Notes: generated by a model from the letters alone, not told the origin. 64,000 bases of DNA from CAVRAZ01 sp963719135 (GCA_963719135.1 CAVRAZ010000001.1:372001-436000); one strand, 5' to 3'. Shown: positions 16,450-25,916, counted from the first letter of the stretch. Numbers and translations: made by a program.

Positions 16450-19142
16450 TGCGGGACGACCACCTGAGCATTCAGCCGCCGTTCGTCGGCCCGCCGCTGC
16501 AGGACTACCGCACGTGGTTCCCGCTGGAAATTCTGGCGGAAGACCTGCCGCTCACCGAACTCCGGCCGACGCTGCGGCTGTTGATCACCGACGCGCGCTG
16601 GCTGATGAACGAGAAATTCGGGGACGGCGCCGATATCGAGGCACTGGTTTACGGGCGCAGTTGGCTCACCGATCAGGTACTGATCTACTGTTGGAGACGA
16701 CTGGTCAACGCGGATGCGGGGCTGGCGCTGGTGGCCGTCGGCGGCTACGGCCGCCACGAGCTGCTGCCGGGCTCGGACGTCGATCTGCTGCTGCTGCTGG
16801 CCGGCCAGGAAACGGCGCGGCAGGCGGCGGGCATCGAAGCCTTCATCACGCTGCTGTGGGACATCGGCCTGGAGGTCGGCCACAGCGTGCGCACGCTGGA
16901 CGATTGCGAGGCGCAGGGCCGTGCCGACATCACGATCGCCACCAACCTCATGGAAGCCCGCCTGCTGCACGGCGATCAACACCTGTTCCAGGCGATGCGC
17001 GAGCGGGTCGGTCCGGACCGCATCTGGCCGATGCGCGATTTCTTCCAGGCCAAGCTGAAGGAACAGGCGGATCGCCACCGGCGCTATCACGACGCCGTGT
17101 ACAACCTGGAGCCGAACGTCAAGGACGGACCCGGCGGCCTGCGCGACGCGCACATGATCGGCTGGGTGGTCAAGCGCCATTTCAATTCCGACACGCTGGC
17201 CGAGCTGGTCACGCGCGGCTTTCTGACCGGCCACGAGTACGGCGTGCTGATCGGCCGCCAGCATTTCCTCTGGAAAGTCCGCTTCGGGCTGCACATGATG
17301 TCGGACCGGCGCGAAGACCGGCTGCTGTTCGATTTCCAGCGCAAGCTCGCGGCGCTGCTCGGCTACCGGCAGAGCGATCACAAACTGGGTGTCGAGCTGT
17401 TCATGAAGGATTACTACCGCACCATCGAGGAACTGAGCCGGCTCAACGAGATGCTGCTGCAGTTGTTCGAGGAAGTGATCCTGTTCCGCGACGACCACGC
17501 CCAGCCGCACAAGTTGAACCGGCGGTTCCGCGTGCGCCGCGGGTTCCTGGAGACGGCCTACGACAATGTGTTCAAGCGCAATCCCTTCGCCCTGCTCGAA
17601 CTGTTCCTGCTCATGCAGCAGCACCCCGAGATCAAGGGCGTCAGCGCGGCGACGATCCGGCGGGTGCGCGGCCATCTGCACCTGATCGACGACCGGTTCC
17701 GCGCCGACATCCGTGCGCGCAGCCTGTTCATGGAAATGTTCCGCCAGCCGCGCGGGCTGACCCACGCGCTGCGCCGCATGAACCGCTGGGGCGTGCTGTC
17801 CGCCTACTGCCCCGTGTTCGGGAGAATCGTGGGCCAGATGCAGTACGACCTGTTTCACGTGTACACCGTCGACGAGCACACGCTGTTCGTGGTCCGCAAT
17901 CTGCGCCGCTTCATGATGCCGAAGCACAACCACGAATTCCCGCTGTGCAGCCGCATCGCCGCCACGATTCCGAAACCGGAGGTGCTGTATCTGGCCGGCT
18001 TCTTTCACGACATCGCCAAAGGCCGCGGCGGCGACCATTCGACGCTGGGCGCCGAGGAAGCGCATGAATTTTGCGCCGCCCACGGCCTCAGCAAGTACGA
18101 CCAGGACCTGGTCGCGTGGCTGGTGCAGCACCACCTGCTGATGTCGCAGACGGCGCAGCGCCGCGACACGTCGGACCCGGAGGTCGTCAACGAATTCGCC
18201 CGTCAGGTCGGCGACCGCAAACGCCTCGATCATCTGTATCTGCTGACCGTCGCCGACATACGCGGCACCAGCCCGACGCTGTGGAACAACTGGAAAGATG
18301 CACTGTTGAAAGAGTTGTACACCGCGACCGGCCGCGCGCTGCGGCGCGGCCTGGAAAACCCGCTCAACCGCGAGGAACTGATCGCCGATCTGAAGGCCGA
18401 GGCGCTGCGCCGGCTGAGCGACGCCGGCCACGACGCGGACGAAGTCGAAGCGCTGTGGGAGCGGATGCCCGACGAATACTATCTTCGCTATAACGTGGAG
18501 GAAGTCGTCTGGCACGGCGGCATCATCCTGGGTTCGCCGAAAAAGAAGGAGCCGCGCGTCGAACTGCGGCCACTGTCGGCGCGCGGCGGCAGCGCGCTGT
18601 TCATCTACGCGCCGATCGGCAAGGGCCTGTTCAACCGCACGGTGTCGCTGCTCGAAAAGCTGGGACTCACCGTCACCGACGCGCGCGTGATCACGTCACG
18701 GGACAACTGCGCGATCAACACCTACCATATTCTGACCGCCGAGGGCGAACCGATCGAAGACAGTTACCGGGCGCGCGAAATCGTGACGCTGATGAAGCGG
18801 GAGCTGCAGCGCGATGACTGGAAACCCGACACGGTCAGACTGCCGCACCCGCGCCGGTTGAAACACTTCATGGTCGAGACCCGGATCGCGTTCACCCACG
18901 ACGAGGCCAATCGACGCACGGTCCTCGAGCTGATCGCGGCCGACCGCCCCGGCCTGCTGTCGCGGATCGCGCAGGCGTTTTACGAATGCGGCGCCGTGCT
19001 GCAGAACGCGAAGATCGCCACGTTCGGCGCGCAGGCCGAAGACGTGTTCTACCTCACCGACGTCGACAAGCAGGCGCTGACGCCCATGCACGAAGCGTGC
19101 CTGGCGAAGCGCCTGCCGGAGCTGCTGGACCGGAACGACTGA
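16449..19142 (+). CDS. glnD: Bifunctional PII uridylyltransferase/uridylyl-removing enzyme
   Basis: Nitrogen sensor that uridylylates PII proteins when glutamine is low and removes UMP when it is high. The 897-residue protein has the nucleotidyltransferase motif G-S-D-V-D near 107-111. An HD domain with F-F-H-D-I-A-K-G-R-G-G-D-H-S lies around 517, and two C-terminal ACT domains (about 700-780 and 815-890) sense glutamine. The ATG overlaps the map stop (TGATG), which sets the start. Length is typical (E. coli 890). Confidence 0.96.
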   Translation: MRDDHLSIQPPFVGPPLQDYRTWFPLEILAEDLPLTELRPTLRLLITDARWLMNEKFGDGADIEALVYGRSWLTDQVLIYCWRRLVNADAGLALVAVGGYGRHELLPGSDVDLLLLLAGQETARQAAGIEAFITLLWDIGLEVGHSVRTLDDCEAQGRADITIATNLMEARLLHGDQHLFQAMRERVGPDRIWPMRDFFQAKLKEQADRHRRYHDAVYNLEPNVKDGPGGLRDAHMIGWVVKRHFNSDTLAELVTRGFLTGHEYGVLIGRQHFLWKVRFGLHMMSDRREDRLLFDFQRKLAALLGYRQSDHKLGVELFMKDYYRTIEELSRLNEMLLQLFEEVILFRDDHAQPHKLNRRFRVRRGFLETAYDNVFKRNPFALLELFLLMQQHPEIKGVSAATIRRVRGHLHLIDDRFRADIRARSLFMEMFRQPRGLTHALRRMNRWGVLSAYCPVFGRIVGQMQYDLFHVYTVDEHTLFVVRNLRRFMMPKHNHEFPLCSRIAATIPKPEVLYLAGFFHDIAKGRGGDHSTLGAEEAHEFCAAHGLSKYDQDLVAWLVQHHLLMSQTAQRRDTSDPEVVNEFARQVGDRKRLDHLYLLTVADIRGTSPTLWNNWKDALLKELYTATGRALRRGLENPLNREELIADLKAEALRRLSDAGHDADEVEALWERMPDEYYLRYNVEEVVWHGGIILGSPKKKEPRVELRPLSARGGSALFIYAPIGKGLFNRTVSLLEKLGLTVTDARVITSRDNCAINTYHILTAEGEPIEDSYRAREIVTLMKRELQRDDWKPDTVRLPHPRRLKHFMVETRIAFTHDEANRRTVLELIAADRPGLLSRIAQAFYECGAVLQNAKIATFGAQAEDVFYLTDVDKQALTPMHEACLAKRLPELLDRND

Positions 19143-19323
19143 CGCCCACTTGCGGAACCACAAAAAATTCTGTCTCTACGCCATTGAATTTGCGGCAGTG
19201 TGAACTAGGCTTGGTTCAGGTCAGGCATTCATTTTTTCCCAGCCGTCACCCGCGTCTCAACGGACGACGGCCGCGTTCCCCGGAACAGGGAAGCCGGCCG
19301 CCCGCTGTAAGGAGGACACAGCG

Positions 19324-19707
19324 ATGATGACACGTCTTGTAACCGCGTTGATTTCAGGTGTACTGGCGGCGCTGCCCGCGTCCGCGAGTCTGGCGTCACC
19401 GGTCGAATTCCAGTACGTCGCCGACGCTCCGGCGCAAAGCGAGGGTTTCTACAAAGCCAGTCTGCTGACGGATCCGGAGCCGTTCTACCGCCGGGCCGGT
19501 GTACAGTGGACCGAACTATCGCCACCGGCGCCGAAAACGGCGACGACGGCCGGACCCTCGCGTGCGCAGCCGTCGTGGAAGCCCGGCGCCAACCCCGAAG
19601 ATCCCGGCGACACGTCGGGGATTCCGCTGCCCCCGGCGGTCTGGCTGTTCGTCAGCGGCCTGGTCGGCATCTCGGTGATCGCCCGCCAGCGCGGGCGGCG
19701 GCGATGA
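19324..19707 (+). CDS. Exported protein with VPLPA-CTERM-like sorting signal
   Basis: A 127-residue protein with a signal peptide (residues 1-25, A-S-L-A-S-P) and a proline-rich linker (67-98). A C-terminal tripartite signal follows: I-P-L-P-P-A-V-W-L-F (100-109), a hydrophobic stretch to about 120, and the basic tail R-Q-R-G-R-R-R. This layout is that of VPLPA-CTERM/PEP-CTERM proteins, which an exosortase processes at the inner membrane on the way to the surface. AAGGAGG at 19309-19315 is well spaced from the ATG. The middle domain is not recognised, and no exosortase gene lies in the window. Confidence 0.7.
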   Translation: MMTRLVTALISGVLAALPASASLASPVEFQYVADAPAQSEGFYKASLLTDPEPFYRRAGVQWTELSPPAPKTATTAGPSRAQPSWKPGANPEDPGDTSGIPLPPAVWLFVSGLVGISVIARQRGRRR

Positions 19708-19731
19708 TCGGTCGAGGGTTCGATTTCGATT

Positions 19732-19802
19732 AACCGCCGAGGACGCGAAGGAAGATATTAATTAATTAACCACAAAGGGTTTCCCTTCGCGTCCTTTGCG
19801 GT
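19732..19802. repeat. Inverted copy of the CGAAGGACGCAAAGG repeat family
   Basis: Arms at 19732-19751 (AACCGCCGAGGACGCGAAGG) and 19783-19802 (CCCTTCGCGTCCTTTGCGGT) are near inverse complements around an AT-rich spacer containing TTAATTAATTAA. The same sequence family recurs at 51543-52040. It fills the gap between the convergent CTERM and VOC genes and touches the VOC stop codon, so it may act as a bidirectional transcription barrier. Confidence 0.7.
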
Positions 19803-20191
19803 CAATTACCCACAACGTCTCCAACGTCGATCAGCTCCAGCCCGTTGCCGTCCGGATCGCGGCAGAAGATCGCGCGCCTTCCGGAGCGGCTGCGGGTGAA
19901 CGCCACGGCCGCGTCGATCAGGCGGCGTTCGAATTCATCCAGTCCGGACACGTGAAACGCCGCGTGGCGGTCGCGGCCCACGTGGGGCGGGCGGCCCTCG
20001 ACCGGGTCCACCGACTCCAGTTCCAGCAGATGAATCTGTTGCCGGCCGACCGCCAGCCAGGCACCGGGAAAGCCCAGGTCCGGGCGGCCGCCGTCCTGTT
20101 CGAGGCCCAGCACGTCGCGATAGAACGCCAGTGAACGCGCGGTGTCGCGCACCAGGAAGCTGACATGGTGCAGGCCCAGAAACCGGCTCAT
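19802..20191 (-). CDS. VOC family (glyoxalase/bleomycin-resistance fold) protein
   Basis: A 129-residue single-domain vicinal-oxygen-chelate protein. It has the opening L-H-H-V-S-F-L-V-R-D, the F-Y-R-D-V-L-G-L motif, H at the start of A-A-F-H-V, and the C-terminal F-C-R-D-P-D-G-N-G-L-E-L-I. The His and Glu are in the positions of VOC metal ligands. The exact reaction cannot be told from sequence; fosfomycin-resistance-like, glyoxalase-like and ring-cleavage functions share this fold. The start at 20191 overlaps the stop of the upstream EamA gene (ATGA). Confidence 0.85.
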   Translation of the reverse strand: MSRFLGLHHVSFLVRDTARSLAFYRDVLGLEQDGGRPDLGFPGAWLAVGRQQIHLLELESVDPVEGRPPHVGRDRHAAFHVSGLDEFERRLIDAAVAFTRSRSGRRAIFCRDPDGNGLELIDVGDVVGN

Positions 20192-21072
20192 CCGTTCTTC
20201 ACCTGTTCGTGTGCCGCGAGATACGCCGCAAGCAGAATCAGTCCGCCGCCGGCCCATTCGCGGGCCCGCACCACTTCGTCGGTCAGCAACAGGGATGACA
20301 CGGCGCCCACCACCAGCTCGAACAGCAGAATGACCGCGGACCGATGGACCGGCATGTGGGTGACGCCATAGATGACCGACAGCGTCATGATCAGGAAACC
20401 GAACCAGCCCAGCAGCACCGCGCCGATCCAGGTCGGCGCGGAAACCTCCGGCATTTGGACGCCGGCCAGCAGAATCCAGATCGCGGCGACGAACACCACG
20501 CCGAACCAGCTCGCGACCGCCTTGACGCCCAGGTGCACTTCGCCCATCTGGCGCAGCATTACATTGCCGAACGCAAACGCGAATCCGGAGGACACGGCGA
20601 GCCAGTCGGACAGGTTACGCGGCCAGGGTATACCGATGCGCTCGTCCCACAGCATGATCAGTGCGCCGGCGAGCGAGAGCGCGAACACCCAGGCGCTCGA
20701 ACGCCCCGGTTTTTCGCCGAGGATTATCCAGCCCAGCAACAGCGCCCACAACGGCGACAGATAAAACAGCAGCAGTACGCGCACGACCGTGCCGTCGAGT
20801 ATCGCCAGCACGAAGGCCACGTTGCACCAGCCGACCGCCAGCGTCATCAGCGCGAACGCGAACGCGTGACCCGGCCGGGCGCGCAGGTGGCCGGCAAGCC
20901 AGACCAGCCCCGGCGCCAACACCGCGCCGTAGCTGGTCATGGTCAGCCAAAGCCCGTTCAAACCGCGGTCTTCGAGCAGCCGCAACGGGTACCAGACCAG
21001 TCCCCACAGCATGGCCGTCAGCAGCAGGCTGAATACCGGCAGCAGTTGCCTGGATAACTTGGACGCGCTCAT
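20188..21072 (-). CDS. EamA/DMT-family transporter
   Basis: Inner-membrane drug/metabolite transporter of 294 residues with about ten hydrophobic helices in two EamA halves. The first half starts L-L-T-A-M-L-W-G-L-V-W-Y-P and the second has G-N-V-M-L-R-Q-M-G. Family members export amino acids or metabolites; the substrate is unknown here. I preferred the ATG at 21072 because the extra 23 residues from 21141 would run through the short intergenic region shared with divergent dapC. It is coupled to the VOC gene by ATGA. Confidence 0.85.
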   Translation of the reverse strand: MSASKLSRQLLPVFSLLLTAMLWGLVWYPLRLLEDRGLNGLWLTMTSYGAVLAPGLVWLAGHLRARPGHAFAFALMTLAVGWCNVAFVLAILDGTVVRVLLLFYLSPLWALLLGWIILGEKPGRSSAWVFALSLAGALIMLWDERIGIPWPRNLSDWLAVSSGFAFAFGNVMLRQMGEVHLGVKAVASWFGVVFVAAIWILLAGVQMPEVSAPTWIGAVLLGWFGFLIMTLSVIYGVTHMPVHRSAVILLFELVVGAVSSLLLTDEVVRAREWAGGGLILLAAYLAAHEQVKNG

Positions 21073-21140
21073 GCGGAACCCGTATAATTTCCACTCTTTA
21101 CGATCCTGGACGACCCGCTCACCAAGGACCGCCCGACGCA

Positions 21141-22337
21141 ATGAATCCCCACCTGTCGCGCCTGCAACCCTACCCGTTTCAACGCATGGCGAAGCTGCAC
21201 GCGGGCGTCAGGCCGCCGGCCGACCGGGCGCCGATCGCACTGTCCATCGGTGAACCCAAACATCCGACCCCCGCGTTCATCACGGAAGCGCTGATCGAAC
21301 ACCTGCACGGCCTGTCGACGTATCCGACCACGCGCGGCAGCGATCGCCTGCGCCAGGCGATCCACGACTGGCTGATGCGCCGCTTCCGCCTGGACAGACT
21401 CGATCTCGATATCGCGCGCCAGGTGCTGCCGGTCAACGGCACTCGCGAAGCGCTGTTCGCCATCGCCCAGTGCATCGTCGATCTGACCGATCGGCCGCTG
21501 GTGATGATGCCCAATCCGTTCTATCAGATTTACGAAGGCGCCGCGTTGCTGGCCGGTGCGGAACCCTACTACATCAATACCGTCGAAAGCCAGCACTACC
21601 GGCCGGACTTCGACGGCGTGCCGGATGCGGTCTGGGCGCGCGCACAGCTCCTGTACATCTGCTCGCCCGGCAATCCGACCGGCGCCGTGCTGCCGGTCGA
21701 AGATCTGCAACGGCTGGTGGAAAGAGCCGACCGTTTCGATTTCGTCATTGCGTCGGATGAATGCTATTCGGAAATCTACGCCGACGAAAACGATCCGCCG
21801 CCGGGCCTGCTCGAAGCCTGTCGCGCAATGGGCCGCGACGACTTCCGCCGCTGCCTGGCGTTTCACAGCCTGTCCAAGCGCTCCAACGCACCGGGGTTGC
21901 GTTCGGGTTTCGTGGCCGGCGACGCCGGCCTCATCGATGCTTTTTTCCGGTACCGCACCTATCACGGCTGCGCGATGCCGCCGCCGACCCAGGCGGCCAG
22001 CAGCGCGGCCTGGGGCGACGAGACGCACGTCGTCGAAAACCGCCGCCTCTACCGCGAGAAATTCCGCGCCGTGGCGGAAATACTGCAGCCGGTGCTGCCG
22101 TACGCCGCGCCGCCGGCGGCCTTCTATCTCTGGCCGAAGACACCGGTCGACGACGAGCTTTTTTCCCGGCGGCTGCTGGCCGAGGAAAACGTCCTGGTGC
22201 TGCCGGGCAGCTATCTGTCGCGCGCCACCGCGGCCGGCAACCCGGGGCGCAACCAGGTGCGCATGGCGCTGGTCGCGCCGGTCGACGAATGCGTCGAAGC
22301 GGCGGCGCGCATCCGGCGGTTCGTCGAACGACTGTGA
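21141..22337 (+). CDS. dapC: Succinyldiaminopimelate transaminase
   Basis: PLP-dependent class I aminotransferase making N-succinyl-LL-diaminopimelate for lysine and peptidoglycan. The 398-residue protein has the fold-type I landmarks C-S-P-G-N-P-T-G, a D-E-C-Y-S-E-I-Y stretch, and the PLP lysine in F-H-S-L-S-K-R-S-N-A-P-G-L-R-S-G. It starts N-P-H-L-S-R-L-Q-P-Y-P-F as DapC proteins do. Placement immediately before dapD supports DapC rather than another aminotransferase. It is divergent from the EamA gene across 68 bases. Confidence 0.93.
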   Translation: MNPHLSRLQPYPFQRMAKLHAGVRPPADRAPIALSIGEPKHPTPAFITEALIEHLHGLSTYPTTRGSDRLRQAIHDWLMRRFRLDRLDLDIARQVLPVNGTREALFAIAQCIVDLTDRPLVMMPNPFYQIYEGAALLAGAEPYYINTVESQHYRPDFDGVPDAVWARAQLLYICSPGNPTGAVLPVEDLQRLVERADRFDFVIASDECYSEIYADENDPPPGLLEACRAMGRDDFRRCLAFHSLSKRSNAPGLRSGFVAGDAGLIDAFFRYRTYHGCAMPPPTQAASSAAWGDETHVVENRRLYREKFRAVAEILQPVLPYAAPPAAFYLWPKTPVDDELFSRRLLAEENVLVLPGSYLSRATAAGNPGRNQVRMALVAPVDECVEAAARIRRFVERL

Positions 22338-22371
22338 AATCCATAGACCTTGATCCGCAGGAGAACCTGTC

Positions 22372-23193
22372 ATGAGCGATATCCAGGCCATCATCGAAGC
22401 CGCCTTTGAACGCCGCGCCGACATCACGCCGCGCACGGTGGAAACCCAGGTCAAGGAGGCCGTCATGGACGCGGTCGGTCTGCTCAACGCCGGCACGGCG
22501 CGCGTCGCGGAAAGGCACGACGGCCGCTGGACGGTCAACGAATGGCTCAAAAAAGCCGTGCTGCTGTTTTTCCGCATCGAGGACAACGCGTTCATGAAGG
22601 GCGGCTTCACCAACTACTACGACAAGGTGCCGTCCAAGTACGCCGACCACAACGCGCGCGAGTTCCGCGCCGGCGGCGTGCGCGTGGTGCCGCCGGCCAC
22701 GGCGCGCCACGGCAGTTATATCGCGCCCGGCGCCGTGCTGATGCCCTCGTACATCAACATCGGCGCCTACGTCGACAGCGGCACCATGGTCGACACCTGG
22801 TCGACGGTCGGGTCCTGTGCGCAGATCGGCAGGAACGTGCACCTGTCGGGCGGCGTCGGCATCGGCGGCGTGCTGGAGCCGGTGCAGGCCGCGCCCACCA
22901 TCATCGAGGACAACTGTTTCATCGGCGCCCGCTCGGAAATCGTCGAAGGCGTGATCGTCGAGGAAGGCTCGGTGATTTCCATGGGCGTCTACCTCGGCCA
23001 GAGCACCCGCATCTACGATCGCGAACGCGACGAAATCATCTATGGCCGCGTGCCGGCCGGCTCGGTGGTGGTCTCGGGCAGTCTGCCGTCGAAAGACGGC
23101 AAGTACAGCCTGTACTGCGCGGTCATCGTCAAGAAGGTCGACGAGAATACGCGCGGCAAGGTCAGCATCAACGAACTGCTGCGCGACATCTAG
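22372..23193 (+). CDS. dapD: Tetrahydrodipicolinate N-succinyltransferase
   Basis: Transfers succinyl from succinyl-CoA to tetrahydrodipicolinate. The 273-residue protein has the helical N-terminal domain (to about 100), then hexapeptide repeats forming a left-handed beta-helix, with M-V-D-T-W-S-T-V-G-S-C-A-Q-I-G and G-G-V-G-I-G-G-V-L-E-P. CAGGAG lies upstream of the ATG. It follows dapC by 34 bases in the lysine operon. Confidence 0.96.
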   Translation: MSDIQAIIEAAFERRADITPRTVETQVKEAVMDAVGLLNAGTARVAERHDGRWTVNEWLKKAVLLFFRIEDNAFMKGGFTNYYDKVPSKYADHNAREFRAGGVRVVPPATARHGSYIAPGAVLMPSYINIGAYVDSGTMVDTWSTVGSCAQIGRNVHLSGGVGIGGVLEPVQAAPTIIEDNCFIGARSEIVEGVIVEEGSVISMGVYLGQSTRIYDRERDEIIYGRVPAGSVVVSGSLPSKDGKYSLYCAVIVKKVDENTRGKVSINELLRDI

Positions 23194-23228
23194 CGACGGT
23201 TGTTCTGGGGATGCGGCGGATTCCGACA

Positions 23229-23420
23229 CCTGGATCCCGGCCTGCGCCGGGATGACGTTTGATGAATCCGTCATGGCGGCCAAGGCCGGCATCGATGAAT
23301 TGCTGCGGAACGGTCAGCGACGCTGGCAGGGCATGCGGCCGCCCGCAACACTGGATGGCTGCCCGCGCCGGGATGACCTTTGATGAATCCGTCATGGCGG
23401 CCAAGGCCGGCATCCAGGGC
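23229..23420. repeat. Paired REP-like repeats downstream of dapD
   Basis: Two copies of a roughly 49-base unit (23245-23293 and 23365-23413) lie 120 bases apart. Each contains GCCGGGATGAC, then TGATGAATCCGTCATGGCGG and CCAAGGCCGGCATC. Each can fold as a hairpin between GATGACG and CGTCAT-type arms. The rest of 23194-23539 holds no recognisable gene. Confidence 0.7.
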
Positions 23421-23539
23421 AGCCAGACGTAACCGGCTTTGGGTGCGGATTGGGGTGCGGAAACGGCGCGGGCGGACACTCCGGTCGACGCCGTCAATGG
23501 CAAGGTTCATATTCAGCACCGCTTGGACAGGACATCGAC

Positions 23540-23884
23540 GTGATCACGCTGTACGGCATCAAGAACTGCGACACCGTGAAGAAGGCCCGCCGCTGGCTGG
23601 ACGACAACGGCGTCGCCTATCGTTTTCACGATTACCGCGCCGACGGCCTGGACCGCAGGCGGCTCGGGCAATGGGTCGACGAACTCGGCTGGGAAACCCT
23701 GCTCAACCGGCGCGGCACGACCTGGCGCAAGCTGCCGGAAGCCGTGCGCGAGGGCATCGACGCGGCGACCGCCGTGCAGGTGATGCTGGACAACCCGGCG
23801 GTCATCAAGCGCCCCCTGTTGGATGCGGGCACGCAGCGCGTGGCCGGGTTCGACGCGGAAATTTACCGCAAACTGCTGGGCTGA
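23540..23884 (+). CDS. ArsC/Spx-family thioredoxin-fold protein, YffB-like
   Basis: A 114-residue protein of the arsenate reductase/Spx superfamily. It has the start I-T-L-Y-G-I-K-N-C-D-T-V-K-K-A-R-R-W-L with a single active-site-like cysteine (C-D-T, not C-x-x-C), a T-L-L-N-R-R-G-T-T-W-R motif and the C-terminal I-K-R-P-L-L. YffB homologues are glutathione-binding proteins of unclear role, often next to dapE as here. I chose a GTG start at 23540; the upstream open frame is repeat-derived. Real arsenate reduction is doubtful. Confidence 0.85.
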   Translation: MITLYGIKNCDTVKKARRWLDDNGVAYRFHDYRADGLDRRRLGQWVDELGWETLLNRRGTTWRKLPEAVREGIDAATAVQVMLDNPAVIKRPLLDAGTQRVAGFDAEIYRKLLG

Positions 23885-23910
23885 CCCGGCGGACAAGGTA
23901 CACTGGCAAA

Positions 23911-25047
23911 ATGACACCGACGCTCTCGCTGGCCAAGGCGCTGATCGCCTGCCGCTCCGTCACGCCCGCCGACGCCGGGTGCCAGACGCTGCTGGGCCGG
24001 CGCCTGTCCGCGCTCGGCTTCGACGTCGAAGCCATGCCCTTCGGCGCGGTCTCCAACCTGTGGGCGCGGCGCGGCACCGCGGGTCCGCTGCTGGTGTTCG
24101 CCGGCCACACCGACGTGGTGCCGACCGGGCCGCTCGACGCCTGGCGCTTCGATCCCTTCGTCCCGACGGTCGAGAAAGGCCTGCTCTACGGCCGCGGCGC
24201 CGCCGACATGAAAGGCAGCATCGCGGCCATGGTGATCGCCTGCGAGTCCTTCGTCGGCGAATGCCCCAACCACTGCGGCTCCATCGGCTTTCTGATCACC
24301 AGCGACGAGGAAGGACCGTCGGTCGACGGCACGGTCAAGGTGGTCGAGGCGTTGCAGGCGCGCGGCGAGCGCATCGACTGGTGTCTGATCGGCGAACCGT
24401 CGAGCCAGGATCAGGCCGGCGACGTGATCAAGAACGGCCGGCGCGGTTCGTTGAACGGACACCTGACCGTCACCGGCCAGCAGGGCCACGTCGCCTATCC
24501 GCACCTGGCGGACAATCCGTTTCACCGCGCCGCGCCCGCGCTTGCCGAGATGATCGGCGTCGAATGGGATCGCGGCAACGACTTCTTCCCGCCGACCAGC
24601 TTCCAGATCTCGAACATCCATGCCGGCACCGGCGCCGAAAACGTCATACCCGGCACACTGGAAGTGCACTTCAACCTGCGGTTTTCGACCGAACAGACGG
24701 AGGCCGGCATCAAACAGCGCATCCACGCCCTGCTCGACCGCCACGGCCTGGATTGCCGCATCGACTGGCACCTGTCCGGCCATCCCTTCCTGACGCCGGC
24801 CGGCGAACTGGTCGACGCCGCGCGCGCGGCGATCCGCACCGAACTTGGGTTCGAGACCCGGCTGTCCACCTCGGGCGGCACGTCCGACGGACGCTTCATC
24901 GCACCGACCGGCGCACAGGTCGTCGAACTGGGCCCGATCAACGCAACCATCCACAAGGTCGACGAATGCGTCGCCGTCGAAGCGCTCGAGCAGTTGACCC
25001 GGGTGTACCAGAGCATCCTGAAGATCCTGCTGGTCGACTGCCAATGA
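23911..25047 (+). CDS. dapE: Succinyl-diaminopimelate desuccinylase
   Basis: Di-zinc M20-family amidohydrolase releasing LL-diaminopimelate. The 378-residue protein has the ligand motifs G-H-T-D-V-V-P, G-A-A-D-M-K-G-S and the catalytic glutamates in T-S-D-E-E-G-P-S-V-D-G-T, plus the late S-T-S-G-G-T-S-D-G-R-F segment. The ATG at 23911 is 27 bases after the YffB-like gene. Its stop overlaps the start of the TatT lipoprotein gene (ATGA), which may tie the TRAP operon to lysine gene transcription. Confidence 0.95.
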   Translation: MTPTLSLAKALIACRSVTPADAGCQTLLGRRLSALGFDVEAMPFGAVSNLWARRGTAGPLLVFAGHTDVVPTGPLDAWRFDPFVPTVEKGLLYGRGAADMKGSIAAMVIACESFVGECPNHCGSIGFLITSDEEGPSVDGTVKVVEALQARGERIDWCLIGEPSSQDQAGDVIKNGRRGSLNGHLTVTGQQGHVAYPHLADNPFHRAAPALAEMIGVEWDRGNDFFPPTSFQISNIHAGTGAENVIPGTLEVHFNLRFSTEQTEAGIKQRIHALLDRHGLDCRIDWHLSGHPFLTPAGELVDAARAAIRTELGFETRLSTSGGTSDGRFIAPTGAQVVELGPINATIHKVDECVAVEALEQLTRVYQSILKILLVDCQ

Positions 25048-25916
25048 ATGCCTGCATCCGCTTCGCCTGGCTCATCCTGATCGGCCTGCCGCTGCTGGCG
25101 GGGTGTTCGATGGGCCGGATAGTGGCGCGTTCGTCGGCCAGCATCCTCGACGGCGGCGTGGAAGCGCTCAATCGCGAGACCGACTTGCAGCTCGCCGCCG
25201 CGGCCATCCCCGCCAACCTCAAACTGATCGAAGGCCTGATCGTCGAGGACCCGCACAACGCGCAACTGCTCGCGTACGCGGCGCAGGGTTTCTACGGCTA
25301 TGCGTTCGGCTTCGTCGAACCCGAGGACCGGGCGCGCGCCGACCGGCTGTATCAGCGCGGGTTCGACTACGGCCGGCGCGCGCTGCGGCAGCTCGGACTG
25401 AAATCGGATCCGCGCGAAACCCCGGTCGGGGAGCTGGCCGGCGGCGTGCGCAGACTCGGGCGCGAAGCCGTCCGCGCGCTGTTCTGGACCGCCTCCTGCT
25501 GGGCGCGGCACATCGACCTCAACCGCGACAGTCCTGCCGCCATCGCCGGTCTCGCCGCGACCGAAACCCTGATGGCGCGGGTGCACGAACTGCAACCGGA
25601 TTATTACTACGGCGGCGTCGACCTCTACTACGGCGTGTACTTCGGCGCGCGTTCGCCGGTGCTGGGCGGCGACTTCGCGCGCTCGGAGCAGTACTTCGCG
25701 CAGGCGCGCGCCGTCACCGGCGGCCGGCTGCTGATCGTCGACGAGCTGCAGGCCGAATATCTGGAACGCCAGCGCTTCGACCGCGACGCCTTTCACCGCC
25801 TGCTGACGCGGGTCGCCGAAACGCCGGCGGACGTGCTGCCGGAAATGGCGCTGATCAACGCGATTGCCAAGCAGCGCGCGCAGGCGCTGCTGGCGCGGGA
25901 GAGCGAATGGTTCTGA
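25044..25916 (+). CDS. tatT: TRAP-associated TatT lipoprotein
   Basis: A 290-residue lipoprotein with the lipobox L-L-A-G-C (Cys21), followed by helical TPR-like repeats. Matches to the TatT (TRAP-transporter T component) family include A-Y-A-A-Q-G-F-Y-G-Y-A and Y-Y-Y-G-G-V-D-L-Y-Y-G-V-Y-F-G-A-R. In Treponema, TatT forms a periplasmic trimer that partners the substrate-binding subunit. The start overlaps dapE by four bases and the end overlaps dctP. The context predicts ligand capture for the transporter encoded next. Confidence 0.85.
   Translation: MNACIRFAWLILIGLPLLAGCSMGRIVARSSASILDGGVEALNRETDLQLAAAAIPANLKLIEGLIVEDPHNAQLLAYAAQGFYGYAFGFVEPEDRARADRLYQRGFDYGRRALRQLGLKSDPRETPVGELAGGVRRLGREAVRALFWTASCWARHIDLNRDSPAAIAGLAATETLMARVHELQPDYYYGGVDLYYGVYFGARSPVLGGDFARSEQYFAQARAVTGGRLLIVDELQAEYLERQRFDRDAFHRLLTRVAETPADVLPEMALINAIAKQRAQALLARESEWF

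Noticed and set aside
16410..18515. 701-residue minus-strand open frame opposite glnD
   Set aside because: His/Gln/Val-rich shadow of the GlnD coding strand.
23540..23884. True arsenate reductase (arsC)
   Set aside because: No ars genes nearby; YffB-like features and the dapE neighbourhood fit the uncharacterised Spx/YffB branch better.
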